Assembly: GCA_031177555.1 (NCBI GenBank)
Contig: JAPSGM010000139.1
Coordinates: 1-5,510 of the forward strand
DNA: 5,510 nucleotides
DNA from: Chloroflexota bacterium
GTDB lineage: Bacteria > Chloroflexota > Limnocylindria > QHBO01
Direction: 5' to 3'
The translations under genes were made by a program, and so were the position numbers. This document shows positions 1 through 5,220 of the stretch, one piece after another. Each line of letters begins with the position of its first letter. Within the stretch, counting starts at the first letter, position 1. The notes beneath the pieces were generated by a model. The model was not told where the DNA came from and ran no database searches. It was given only the letters and a program-made list of their open reading frames with translations.

Positions 1-620
1 ACGTTCAGCTTGTGCAGGATGCTGCCGACGTGCGTCTCCACCGTCCGCGGCGAGATGCCGAGCCGTTCACCGATCTCACGGTCGGTGAGCCCCGCGGCCA
101 GGTGGCGCAGGACCTCTCGCTCCCGAGCACTCAGGGGGCCGAGGACGTCCTCAGCAGCGCCCTCGGCGGTTGCCGCGGCGGTGGGACGGCTGGCCAGCGA
201 ACGGATGACGTCGGCGGCCATGGACCGCGACATCGGGAGGTCGCCGCGCCGGATGCCGCGGACGGTGCGGAGCAGGGCCTCGGGCGACAGGTCCTTGGTG
301 AGGAATCCGGCGGCACCCTCGCGGATGGCGTCCAGGAGGTCGCGCCGCTCGGTCGACACGGTGAGCATCACGATCTTCGTCTCGGGCAGGCGTGGCCGCA
401 GCTCCCGCAGTACCCGGAGCCCGTCGCTGCCGGGCAGGTTGATGTCGAGCAGCAGGACGTCGGGTCGCAGCTCGGGCGCCAGGAGCAAGGCGTCATCGGC
501 GCTGGCAGCCTCGCCGACCACCTCCACGTCCGGGGCGGCGCTGAGGGCCTGGCGCACCGCCGAGCGGACCAAGGCGTGGTCATCGACCAGCATCACCCGC
601 AGGGGCGCATCGGTGCTCAT
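1..620 (-). CDS. NarL/FixJ-family two-component response regulator (C-terminus cut by window edge)
   Basis: The reading frame runs from ATG at 620-618 off the left edge, giving 206 complete codons with no stop. It is a cytoplasmic transcription regulator that should take phosphate from the adjacent histidine kinase and then bind promoter DNA. Residues 7-120 are a receiver domain: acidic pair D13-D14, phospho-acceptor D59 in LLLDINLPGSDG, switch residue T87 and conserved K109 in FLTKD. A loose Ala-rich linker (about 128-160) follows. From residue 163 there is a LuxR-type helix-turn-helix starting LSAREREVL, with recognition-helix region SPRTVETHV; roughly the last 10-20 residues are missing. 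The start overlaps the kinase stop as ATGA and has a GGAGG Shine-Dalgarno 7 nt upstream, so translation is probably coupled. Family assignment is firm; the target genes are unknown. Confidence 0.96.
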   Translation of the reverse strand, partial: MSTDAPLRVMLVDDHALVRSAVRQALSAAPDVEVVGEAASADDALLLAPELRPDVLLLDINLPGSDGLRVLRELRPRLPETKIVMLTVSTERRDLLDAIREGAAGFLTKDLSPEALLRTVRGIRRGDLPMSRSMAADVIRSLASRPTAAATAEGAAEDVLGPLSAREREVLRHLAAGLTDREIGERLGISPRTVETHVGSILHKLN

Positions 621-2134
621 CTGGCTGCCTCCATGGGCACGTCCACGACCACCCGGGTCCCGTCGCTCGCCGCGCTCTCGATGCGCAGATCGGCACCGAT
701 GATCCCCGCCCGCTCGCGCATGCCACGCAGACCATAACGGCCGGCGTCGACCTGCTTCTCGCTGAAGCCGCGGCCGTTGTCCGCGACGAGCAGCCGCGCG
801 CCGCGCTCCGTGGCCTGCAGCCTGACCCGCACGCGGGTGGCGTCGGCGTGGCGCCGCACGTTGGTGAGTGCCTCCTGCAGGATGCGCAGCAGCTCCGCCT
901 GGTGCCTGGTGGGCAGGGACTCCCCCACGCCGTCGATCTCGCTTTCGGCGGGAATGCCGGAGCGGTCCGCGAAGTCCTGTACGTAGCGGGTCACGACCTG
1001 CGAGAACGAGGCGCCCTCCGCCGGCCGCAGGGCCAGGATCGCCTGGCGGGCCTCCGACAGGGCCGACTCGACGGCCGTGGCCACCTCCAACGCGAGGGCC
1101 CGCGCCTCGGCCGGCAGGTCCTCGAGGGCCGCGAGGCGCGACTGCTTGAGCTTGGCGTACCACAGCTCCTGCGACATCCCGTCGTGGATCTCGCGGGCCA
1201 GCCGGGCTCGCTCCTCGGCCGTGGCCCGTTCCACATCGGCGTCGCGCAGCTGGACGAGCTGGGCGTTCGCGGCCCGCAGCTGCCGGATCTCAGAGCGCGC
1301 CTGGGCGGCCACGGACAGGAGCAGGACTGCGTAGAAGGCGACCCGCAGCAGGTCGCCGGTCGTCACCAACGACGCGTACGACCCCGGATGGATGGCCGAG
1401 TGGACCTGGCTGAAGGCGGCGACGATGAAGCCGATGGCCAGGTACATCTCCTCGTCTCGCCCGTCGCGCCGCCAGACGCGGTACGACATCAGCGCCGACG
1501 CCAGGAAGCCGAGCCCGATGCCCGCCTGTAGCAGGACGAGCGGCCCTCCGCTCTGCTCGAAGAGGGGCAGGGTCGGCTCCTCGCGCAGCCGGGCCAGCGC
1601 AGCGCTGTTCAGGAGGGTCGGAAGCGCGTCGTGCGTGGCGATCATCCAGGAGCTGACTGCCACCATCACGACGGTGGGCCCGGCCAGGATCACCGCGGCC
1701 GGCGCCCGAAGGCTGCGGGAACCGGACCGCAGCGCGACCAGGCCCGCCGTCACCAGCAGGGTCGCCGCCATGGCTCGCCCGACGATCACCGACCAGACCG
1801 GCATCTGGCCCGGTGCGGTCAGCTCGAGTCCGACCTCGGCAGACCGGCCTGCCACCGAAATCCCGATGAAGGCGAGGTTCTGCGCCGCCAGCACCAGGAA
1901 GGCCGATGCCCGGAACAGCCCCGCGCGGTCACCGCCCTCGCGGTAATGGGTCCAGGCCAGGATCGCCACCGCCACGGCGACCAGCGCGGCCGCCGCGTTG
2001 AGCACCAGGTCGAGCGGCGCGTTGACGATCGCCGGGGCGAGGTCCGGGTCGAACCACAGGACCAGCGTGAGCGCCGTGAGCAGCACGGGCACGGCCGCGA
2101 CCAGCAGGTCGGCGCGCCGTTGGGCAGCGGACAC
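617..2134 (-). CDS. Membrane-bound sensor histidine kinase, HisKA_3/HATPase type
   Basis: This 505-residue protein autophosphorylates on histidine and passes phosphate to the regulator encoded immediately downstream. The N-terminal half is hydrophobic, with about eight likely membrane helices (near 10-28, 41-61, 72-95, 113-135, 145-165, 198-218, 229-247 and 260-277) and no recognisable extracytoplasmic sensor domain. A polar, probably coiled-coil connector (278-305) leads to the dimerisation domain with phospho-acceptor H317 in AREIHDG. The ATPase domain has the N box (E421, N425, H429), DNGRGF at 452-457 and GLRGMRERA at 468-476. This is the NarX/DesK-like class that pairs with LuxR-type regulators, as found here. 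The start is GTG at 2134, 34 bp past the gatB stop; no ATG or Shine-Dalgarno fits, but TATCCT lies 6 nt upstream. The signal sensed cannot be inferred, though a membrane or membrane-soluble stimulus would suit the topology. Confidence 0.95.
   Translation of the reverse strand: MSAAQRRADLLVAAVPVLLTALTLVLWFDPDLAPAIVNAPLDLVLNAAAALVAVAVAILAWTHYREGGDRAGLFRASAFLVLAAQNLAFIGISVAGRSAEVGLELTAPGQMPVWSVIVGRAMAATLLVTAGLVALRSGSRSLRAPAAVILAGPTVVMVAVSSWMIATHDALPTLLNSAALARLREEPTLPLFEQSGGPLVLLQAGIGLGFLASALMSYRVWRRDGRDEEMYLAIGFIVAAFSQVHSAIHPGSYASLVTTGDLLRVAFYAVLLLSVAAQARSEIRQLRAANAQLVQLRDADVERATAEERARLAREIHDGMSQELWYAKLKQSRLAALEDLPAEARALALEVATAVESALSEARQAILALRPAEGASFSQVVTRYVQDFADRSGIPAESEIDGVGESLPTRHQAELLRILQEALTNVRRHADATRVRVRLQATERGARLLVADNGRGFSEKQVDAGRYGLRGMRERAGIIGADLRIESAASDGTRVVVDVPMEAAR
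628..632 (-). promoter_or_regulatory. Shine-Dalgarno site of the response regulator
   Basis: GGAGG on the minus strand lies 7 nt before the regulator ATG at 620, inside the last codons of the kinase gene. It confirms that start. It is also the clearest ribosome-binding site in the window: the three genes that begin apparent transcription units have none. Confidence 0.8.
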
Positions 2135-2140
2135 GCCCGA

Positions 2141-2146
2141 AGGATA
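2141..2146 (-). promoter_or_regulatory. Putative -10 box for a leaderless kinase-regulator transcript
   Basis: TATCCT on the minus strand is separated from the kinase GTG (2134) by exactly 6 nt (TCGGGC). A transcript starting 6-7 nt after such a box would begin at or next to the G of GTG, giving a leaderless mRNA. There is no Shine-Dalgarno to compete with this reading, and I see no convincing -35 element. It lies in the 34-bp gap after gatB, so the kinase could also be expressed by read-through. This is inference from position and motif. Confidence 0.5.
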
Positions 2147-2168
2147 CGGGGCGGCGTCCAGCGTCCCC

Positions 2169-3635
2169 TCAGCCGAGCAGGCGGCGCAGCTCCTCGTTCA
2201 CCAGCTTCGCATCGGCGCGGCCGGCGGTCCGCTTCATGACCTGCCCGACCAGGAAGCCGTAGATCTGCTGCTTCCCGGCGCGGTACTCGGCCACCTGCGA
2301 CGGGAACTCGGTGACGACCGCCTCCACCTCGCGCGCGATGAGCCCCGTGTCGCTGACCTGGCCGAGGCCCTCGCGCTCGATCACCGACCGCGGCGACTCG
2401 CCGCTGACGAACGTGGCGGCCAGCACCGCCTTGGCGTTGGTGGCCGACACGCGGCCCGCCTCCACCTCGCCGATCAGCTCGGCCAGGCCCTCCGGGGGCA
2501 GGGCCACGCCGGAGGCGCGCAGCCCCTCGGCGGCGTGCTGGTTCAGGAGCCGGCTGAACTCGCCGGTGACCCAGTTGGCGGCGGCCTTGGCGCCCAGGCC
2601 CGCCGCCACCACCCGGTCGAAGTAGTCGGCCAGCGCCACGTCCGCGGTGAGCACGCCGGCGTCGTAGGCCGAGAGCCCCAGCTCCTCGACGTAGCGGGCG
2701 CGCCGCGTCGCCGGCAGCTCGGGCAGGACCGCGCGGAGCCGCGCGACCCACTCCGCGGAGGGGCGCAGCGGGGGCAGATCGGGCTCCGGGAAGTAGCGGT
2801 AGTCGTTCGCCTCTTCCTTCGAGCGCTGTGACACGGTGCGCCCGGCGATCTCGTCCCAGCCGCGCGTCTCCTGGACCAGCGGCTCCCCCGTCTCGAGCGC
2901 CTCGGCATGGCGGGCAACCTCGTACTCCATCGCGCGCTCCAGCGAGCGGAAGCTGTTGAGGTTCTTGACCTCGACCTTGGTGCCGAAGCGCTCGGAGCCC
3001 ATCGGTCGCAGGCTGACGTTGCCCTCGATCCGCAGGGAGCCGGTCTCCATGTCGCCATCGGACGCGCCGATGTGGCGCAGGATGTCGCGCAGCGTCTCGC
3101 CATAGGCGCGAGCCTGGGCCGGCGATCGGACATCGGGCTCGGTCACGATCTCCATCAGGGGGACGCCGGCTCGGTTGAAGTCGACCAGCGTGTGCCCGCG
3201 ACCACCGTGCTGCAGCCGGGCGGTGTCCTCCTCCAGGTGGGCCCGGGTGATGCCGATGCTGACCTCGGCGTCCTTGCTCGAGACCGGCACCAGCAACCGC
3301 CCGTTCGAGCACAGCGGCAGCGCGTACTGGCTGATCTGGTAGCCCTTCGGCAGGTCCGGGTAGAAGTAATTCTTGCGCTCGAAGCGCACCGCCTCGGTCT
3401 CGACGTGGCACTCCAGCGCCAGGCCCGTCAGCATCACCAGCTCCACGGCGCGGCGGTTGATCACCGGCAGGGTGCCGGGCATGCCCAGGCAGACGGGACA
3501 GACCCGCGTGTTCGGCTCGTCCGGCCTGCCCGGCTCGGGCGCGGTGGGGCAGGCGCAGAACATCTTGGAGGCCGTCTTCAGCTGGGCGTGGACCTCGATG
3601 CCGATGACGGTCTCGTACCTGGTCGCCACTGCCAT
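2169..3635 (-). CDS. gatB: Aspartyl/glutamyl-tRNA(Asn/Gln) amidotransferase subunit B
   Basis: GatB is the tRNA-binding and kinase-like subunit of the cytoplasmic GatCAB complex. It activates the carboxylate of misacylated Asp-tRNA(Asn) or Glu-tRNA(Gln) with ATP, and ammonia channelled from GatA then converts it to Asn- or Gln-tRNA. The 488-residue length is normal. The family opening GIEVHAQLKT is at 12-21. Zinc cysteines C27, C29, C46 and C49 surround EPNTRVCPVCLGMPG, with a stretch between the pairs that seems a few residues longer than usual. Other family blocks are RKNYFYPDLPKGYQISQY (87-104), HLEEDTARL (133-141), DFNRAGVPLMEIVTEPD (152-168), EVKNLNSFRS (222-231) and ANDYRYFPEPDLPP (276-289). 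The C-terminal YqeY-like helical domain covers about 325-486. The ATG at 3635 fits the usual N-terminus and has TACAAT 6 nt upstream but no Shine-Dalgarno. gatA and gatC are not beside it. Confidence 0.98.
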   Translation of the reverse strand: MAVATRYETVIGIEVHAQLKTASKMFCACPTAPEPGRPDEPNTRVCPVCLGMPGTLPVINRRAVELVMLTGLALECHVETEAVRFERKNYFYPDLPKGYQISQYALPLCSNGRLLVPVSSKDAEVSIGITRAHLEEDTARLQHGGRGHTLVDFNRAGVPLMEIVTEPDVRSPAQARAYGETLRDILRHIGASDGDMETGSLRIEGNVSLRPMGSERFGTKVEVKNLNSFRSLERAMEYEVARHAEALETGEPLVQETRGWDEIAGRTVSQRSKEEANDYRYFPEPDLPPLRPSAEWVARLRAVLPELPATRRARYVEELGLSAYDAGVLTADVALADYFDRVVAAGLGAKAAANWVTGEFSRLLNQHAAEGLRASGVALPPEGLAELIGEVEAGRVSATNAKAVLAATFVSGESPRSVIEREGLGQVSDTGLIAREVEAVVTEFPSQVAEYRAGKQQIYGFLVGQVMKRTAGRADAKLVNEELRRLLG

Positions 3636-3641
3636 GGCGCG

Positions 3642-3647
3642 ATTGTA
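3642..3647 (-). promoter_or_regulatory. Putative -10 box for leaderless gatB
   Basis: TACAAT on the minus strand ends 6 nt before the gatB ATG. It is one mismatch from the bacterial TATAAT consensus and stands out in a very GC-rich gap. The spacing puts the expected transcription start on or next to the A of ATG, and no Shine-Dalgarno is present. No good TTGACA-like -35 is visible at 16-18 nt upstream. Confidence 0.6.
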
Positions 3648-3747
3648 CCGACGCCGTCGCCCGGGCCGATGCTGACGGTGGGTCGCCTGCCGCTGGCGTG
3701 CCGTCCCCGGCGCGCCGCGGCGGCTCGCGGCGCCTGAAGGCCGCTGC

Positions 3748-3753
3748 TACGCT
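3748..3753 (+). promoter_or_regulatory. Putative -10 box for the 143-residue unknown protein gene
   Basis: TACGCT lies 7 nt before the ATG at 3761, with GCGCGCC between. It keeps the TANNNT positions that matter most for -10 recognition. As with gatB and the kinase, there is no Shine-Dalgarno and the predicted transcript would be leaderless or nearly so. The box also supports the start at 3761 over an in-frame ATG at 3698, which lies upstream of it. Confidence 0.45.
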
Positions 3754-3760
3754 GCGCGCC

Positions 3761-4192
3761 ATGAAGATCGGCGAGTGGGAGAACATCGGCCGGGCGCGTG
3801 GCCTGCTGCAGCGCCAGCTCGGCGAGCTGGGTGCCACCGAGATCGCCACCCACGTGACCATCAACAACGAGAACGGGCGGCTGCGCATCCTGGTCGCCAC
3901 GGACATCGGGCTGATCGAGTTTTCCTACGGTCCGGCCGGATCCGACCCGGAGGGTGAGTGGCTGCTGCGCGGCGAGGTCTACCGCTGGGGATCCGTGCGC
4001 GGCGTGCGGCTGCAGACCGATGCGCAGATCAACGAGGACTCCGGCGAGGTGCGCGCCATCTGGCGCCTGATTGCCGAGCAGCCCAAGGTCGAGCTGACGG
4101 CCAACACCGGGGGCAGCGAGCAGCACGCGCTCGGGGCGCTCCTGCCGTTCGCGCGTGCCTGCGTGGAGCGCGCCGGCCACGTCACCGCCTGA
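3761..4192 (+). CDS. Conserved-looking hypothetical protein, possible PH-like fold
   Basis: I do not recognise a named family for this 143-residue soluble protein. There is no signal peptide, membrane segment or cysteine-rich motif; the only cysteine is C134. Residues 1-24 look helical. A run of likely beta strands follows (about 29-35, 40-56, 66-74, 78-87, 96-105 and 108-114), then a C-terminal helix (121-138, HALGALLPFARACVER). Several strands followed by one closing helix, with W-SVRGVRL-like spacing near 76-84, resembles small bacterial PH-like domains; that is a structural guess, not a homology claim. Coding is supported by a clean frame, codon use like its neighbours, and a TACGCT box 7 nt upstream. 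A longer form from ATG 3698 would add 21 low-complexity Arg/Ala-rich residues and is less likely. It is divergent from gatB and convergent with the methyltransferase. Confidence 0.8.
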   Translation: MKIGEWENIGRARGLLQRQLGELGATEIATHVTINNENGRLRILVATDIGLIEFSYGPAGSDPEGEWLLRGEVYRWGSVRGVRLQTDAQINEDSGEVRAIWRLIAEQPKVELTANTGGSEQHALGALLPFARACVERAGHVTA

Positions 4193-4205
4193 AGCGCGTC
4201 TCGGC

Positions 4206-4229
4206 GGGCAGGGCGGTGGGCGCGGTGGG
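4206..4229 (+). other. Potential G-quadruplex motif
   Basis: Four GGG runs (4206-4208, 4211-4213, 4218-4220 and 4227-4229) are separated by loops of 2, 4 and 6 nt, matching the usual four-run G-quadruplex pattern. Part of it is a tandem 9-mer, GCGGTGGGC then GCGGTGGGT (4213-4230). It begins 14 nt after the stop codon of the unknown gene, on the transcribed sense strand. Such motifs occur by chance in GC-rich DNA, so function is only a possibility. Confidence 0.4.
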
Positions 4230-4234
4230 TGTGC

Positions 4235-4293
4235 TGCTGCCAGTCGCTGACTGGCCTGTCCTCTGGCCGCTCGCTCGCCAGCGACTGGCGGTA
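4235..4293. repeat. Inverted repeat forming a 15-bp stem
   Basis: Bases 4235-4249 can pair with 4279-4293. The core is an 11-bp perfect inverted repeat, GCCAGTCGCTG (4239-4249) with CAGCGACTGGC (4279-4289), extended outward by two Watson-Crick and two G-U pairs. The loop is 29 nt and contains a possible inner GGCC/GGCC helix. Each arm is also half of its own small hairpin: GCCAGT-CGCTG-ACTGGC (4239-4255) and CGCCAG-CGA-CTGGCG (4276-4290). One long stem and two short ones are therefore alternatives. It follows the unknown gene by about 42 nt and might end its transcript, but no T-run follows. Confidence 0.65.
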
Positions 4294-4324
4294 TCTCCGA
4301 CGATGGCCCGCAACGGCGTGAGAT

Positions 4325-4339
4325 CAGCCAGTGGCTGGC
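4325..4339. repeat. Short perfect hairpin within the structured region
   Basis: This can form CAGCCA-G-TGGCTG (4325-4337) or the shifted GCCAG-TGG-CTGGC (4327-4339). On the plus strand it is followed by AAAAA rather than T residues; on the minus strand the T-run precedes the hairpin. Neither orientation makes a standard terminator. Confidence 0.5.
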
Positions 4340-4352
4340 AAAAACCGCGCCG

Positions 4353-4364
4353 AATCGGCCGATT
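4353..4364. repeat. 12-bp perfect palindrome
   Basis: AATCGGCCGATT is a perfect palindrome without a spacer, so it could be a dimeric protein-binding site or part of the surrounding foldable region. A second one, ATCGCGCGAT (4374-4383), lies 9 bp further on. No associated promoter was recognised. Confidence 0.45.
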
Positions 4365-4373
4365 TGAGGACCG

Positions 4374-4383
4374 ATCGCGCGAT
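4374..4383. repeat. 10-bp perfect palindrome
   Basis: ATCGCGCGAT has no spacer. A palindrome this short could arise by chance; it is listed because it falls between the long-range arms next to the AATCGGCCGATT palindrome. Confidence 0.35.
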
Positions 4384-4427
4384 GTCTCCGGAGTTACCGC
4401 CAGCCGTTGACTGACCGAACCGCGGTG

Positions 4428-4444
4428 CGCCGAATCGATCGGCG
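4428..4444. repeat. Hairpin just past the methyltransferase stop
   Basis: CGCCGA (4428-4433) and TCGGCG (4439-4444) form a perfect 6-bp stem with a 5-nt loop. It lies about 9 nt downstream of the methyltransferase stop in that gene's direction of transcription. It could protect or help end that mRNA, but no T-run follows on the minus strand. Confidence 0.4.
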
Positions 4445-4452
4445 ATCCGCGC

Positions 4453-5220
4453 TCAGCTGCGGCGTGCGGTCAGGAAGAGCGCCCCGAACGGCAGGCGATA
4501 GCCGCCGTCCGGCCCGCGCGGCGAGGCTTCCATCAGCTCGGTCGCGAACCGATCGCGCCGCTCCGCGCTCCAGTCGGCGGTGGCGCGCCCTCGCCCGCGG
4601 ACGCGCAGCCAGGTGCGGAAGTGCTCTCCGTCCCGGAGCGGGATGAACATCGTCGGGTTGGCGTCGACCTCGATATCGGCCCAACTGGCCCGCGCCGCCC
4701 AGGCGGCGAGCGTCTCACGTCGAGGGTAGTCAAGGTCCCAGGGAACGCCGTAGCGGTCGAAGACGGGTCCCAGGATTGCGTTCGGAACCACCTCGCCTGG
4801 ACCCGGAACGGAGATCGAGAGGCGCCCACCGACGGCGACCAGGCGGCGCCATTCGACCAGGGCGGCAACGGGATCATCCGCGAAGAGGAGCGCGTGGACG
4901 GCGATCACCACGTCGACCGATGCGTCGGACAGGGGGACAGCGGCGAAGTCGGCCTCGATCAGCCGTGCCTCCGGGGCCTTGGCGCGTGCCAGCTCCAGCA
5001 TGCCGGGCGCGACGTCGACGCCGATCAACCGCCGACCCTCGCCGGCGGCAAGGACCAGGGCGTTGCCGGTGCCGGTCCCGGCGTCGAGGATGATCTCTGA
5101 CGGTCGCAGGGCCGCGCGGCGCACCACCTCCTCAGCCACGGGTCGCAGGGCCGGGGCCATGGTGGCCTCGTAGGCGTCGGCTGTGTCCGAGAACGCCTCG
5201 GCATGCTCCGGCGCGGTCAC
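4453..5220 (-). CDS. Class I SAM-dependent methyltransferase (UbiE/Methyltransf_11-like)
   Basis: This 255-residue cytoplasmic enzyme should transfer a methyl group from S-adenosylmethionine to an unknown, probably small-molecule, acceptor. After a helical N-terminus with the AYEATMAPALRPV stretch (16-28), motif I ILDAGTGTGNAL spans 44-55. The acidic residue expected to bind the SAM ribose is D69 in GVDVAPGMLELAR (67-79). D91 in IEADFAAVPL (88-97) matches the adenine-binding region, and motif IV-like VDVVIAVHALLF spans 102-113. The variable C-terminal half gives no substrate clue. The chosen GTG at 5220 overlaps the aminotransferase stop as GTGA; an in-frame ATG at 5295 would add 25 low-complexity residues that merely shadow the upstream gene. 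Coupled translation suggests a shared pathway or just operon packing. Confidence 0.92.
   Translation of the reverse strand: MTAPEHAEAFSDTADAYEATMAPALRPVAEEVVRRAALRPSEIILDAGTGTGNALVLAAGEGRRLIGVDVAPGMLELARAKAPEARLIEADFAAVPLSDASVDVVIAVHALLFADDPVAALVEWRRLVAVGGRLSISVPGPGEVVPNAILGPVFDRYGVPWDLDYPRRETLAAWAARASWADIEVDANPTMFIPLRDGEHFRTWLRVRGRGRATADWSAERRDRFATELMEASPRGPDGGYRLPFGALFLTARRS

Larger units (their letters stand above)
3636..3760. promoter_or_regulatory. Divergent promoter region between gatB and the unknown gene
   Basis: This 125-bp GC-rich gap separates two divergently transcribed genes. Each has a TANNNT box 6-7 nt from its start codon, one at each end of the gap. Between the boxes I see only GC-rich sequence, with one 10-bp palindrome CGCCGCGGCG (3713-3722) that is unremarkable at this base composition. 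No riboswitch or convincing operator was recognised. Confidence 0.6.
4279..4409. repeat. Long-range imperfect inverted repeat
   Basis: Bases 4279-4299 can pair with 4389-4409. Nineteen of 21 positions pair (one as G-U); the mismatches are T4294/T4394 and A4284/C4404. The strongest part is CTGGCGGTATCTCCG (4285-4299) against CGGAGTTACCGCCAG (4389-4403). The left arm overlaps the right arm of the 4235-4293 stem, so the two structures exclude each other. The 89-nt interval between the arms holds further small palindromes. Confidence 0.6.
4347..4437. repeat. Direct repeat GCGCCGAATCG, two copies
   Basis: GCGCCGAATCG occurs at 4347-4357 and again at 4427-4437, an 80-bp offset. Both copies have a nearby upstream AACCGCG, at 4343-4349 (overlapping the repeat) and 4418-4424. 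The second copy lies in a hairpin and the first runs into the 12-bp palindrome, so both sit at the edge of potential structure. Confidence 0.45.
4193..4452. other. Structured intergenic region between convergent genes
   Basis: No convincing gene lies in these 260 bp; the open frames here are short, low-complexity and without start signals. The region holds a G-tract motif near its left end, then nested inverted repeats based on GCCAG/CTGGC, short perfect palindromes and an 11-bp direct repeat, each listed separately. It separates the stop of the plus-strand unknown gene from the stop of the minus-strand methyltransferase, so termination from both sides must occur in or near it. No T-run follows any hairpin on either strand, so it is not a textbook intrinsic terminator. 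A structured RNA or a dispersed palindromic repeat remain possible. Confidence 0.65.

Noticed and set aside
12..737. Plus-strand open frames of 230-241 residues opposite the response regulator
   Set aside because: The minus strand encodes complete receiver and helix-turn-helix motifs throughout; the plus-strand translations are composition-driven shadows.
2907..3737. A 276-residue plus-strand open frame antisense to gatB
   Set aside because: It mirrors gatB codon structure, has no motif, promoter or ribosome site, and gatB is unmistakable on the other strand.
3698..3760. Longer start (ATG 3698) for the unknown 143-residue protein
   Set aside because: The added 21 residues are Arg/Ala-rich low complexity, and the likely -10 box TACGCT would fall inside the coding sequence; ATG 3761 fits better.
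1819..3906. A 695-residue minus-strand open frame across the kinase and gatB
   Set aside because: It is out of frame with two clearly recognised genes, is Arg/Pro/Gly-rich low-complexity, and shows no family motif; it is a typical artefact of high GC.
4325..4345. Intrinsic terminator made of the 4325-4339 hairpin and the adjacent A-run
   Set aside because: On the plus strand the run is A, not T. On the minus strand the T-run comes before the hairpin rather than after it.
4407..4412. TTGACT as a -35 element for a small RNA or promoter in the structured region
   Set aside because: No -10-like sequence lies 16-18 nt downstream, so there is no supported promoter.
4193..4452. CRISPR array
   Set aside because: The repeats are nested inverted repeats of differing length, not identical direct repeats with regular unique spacers.
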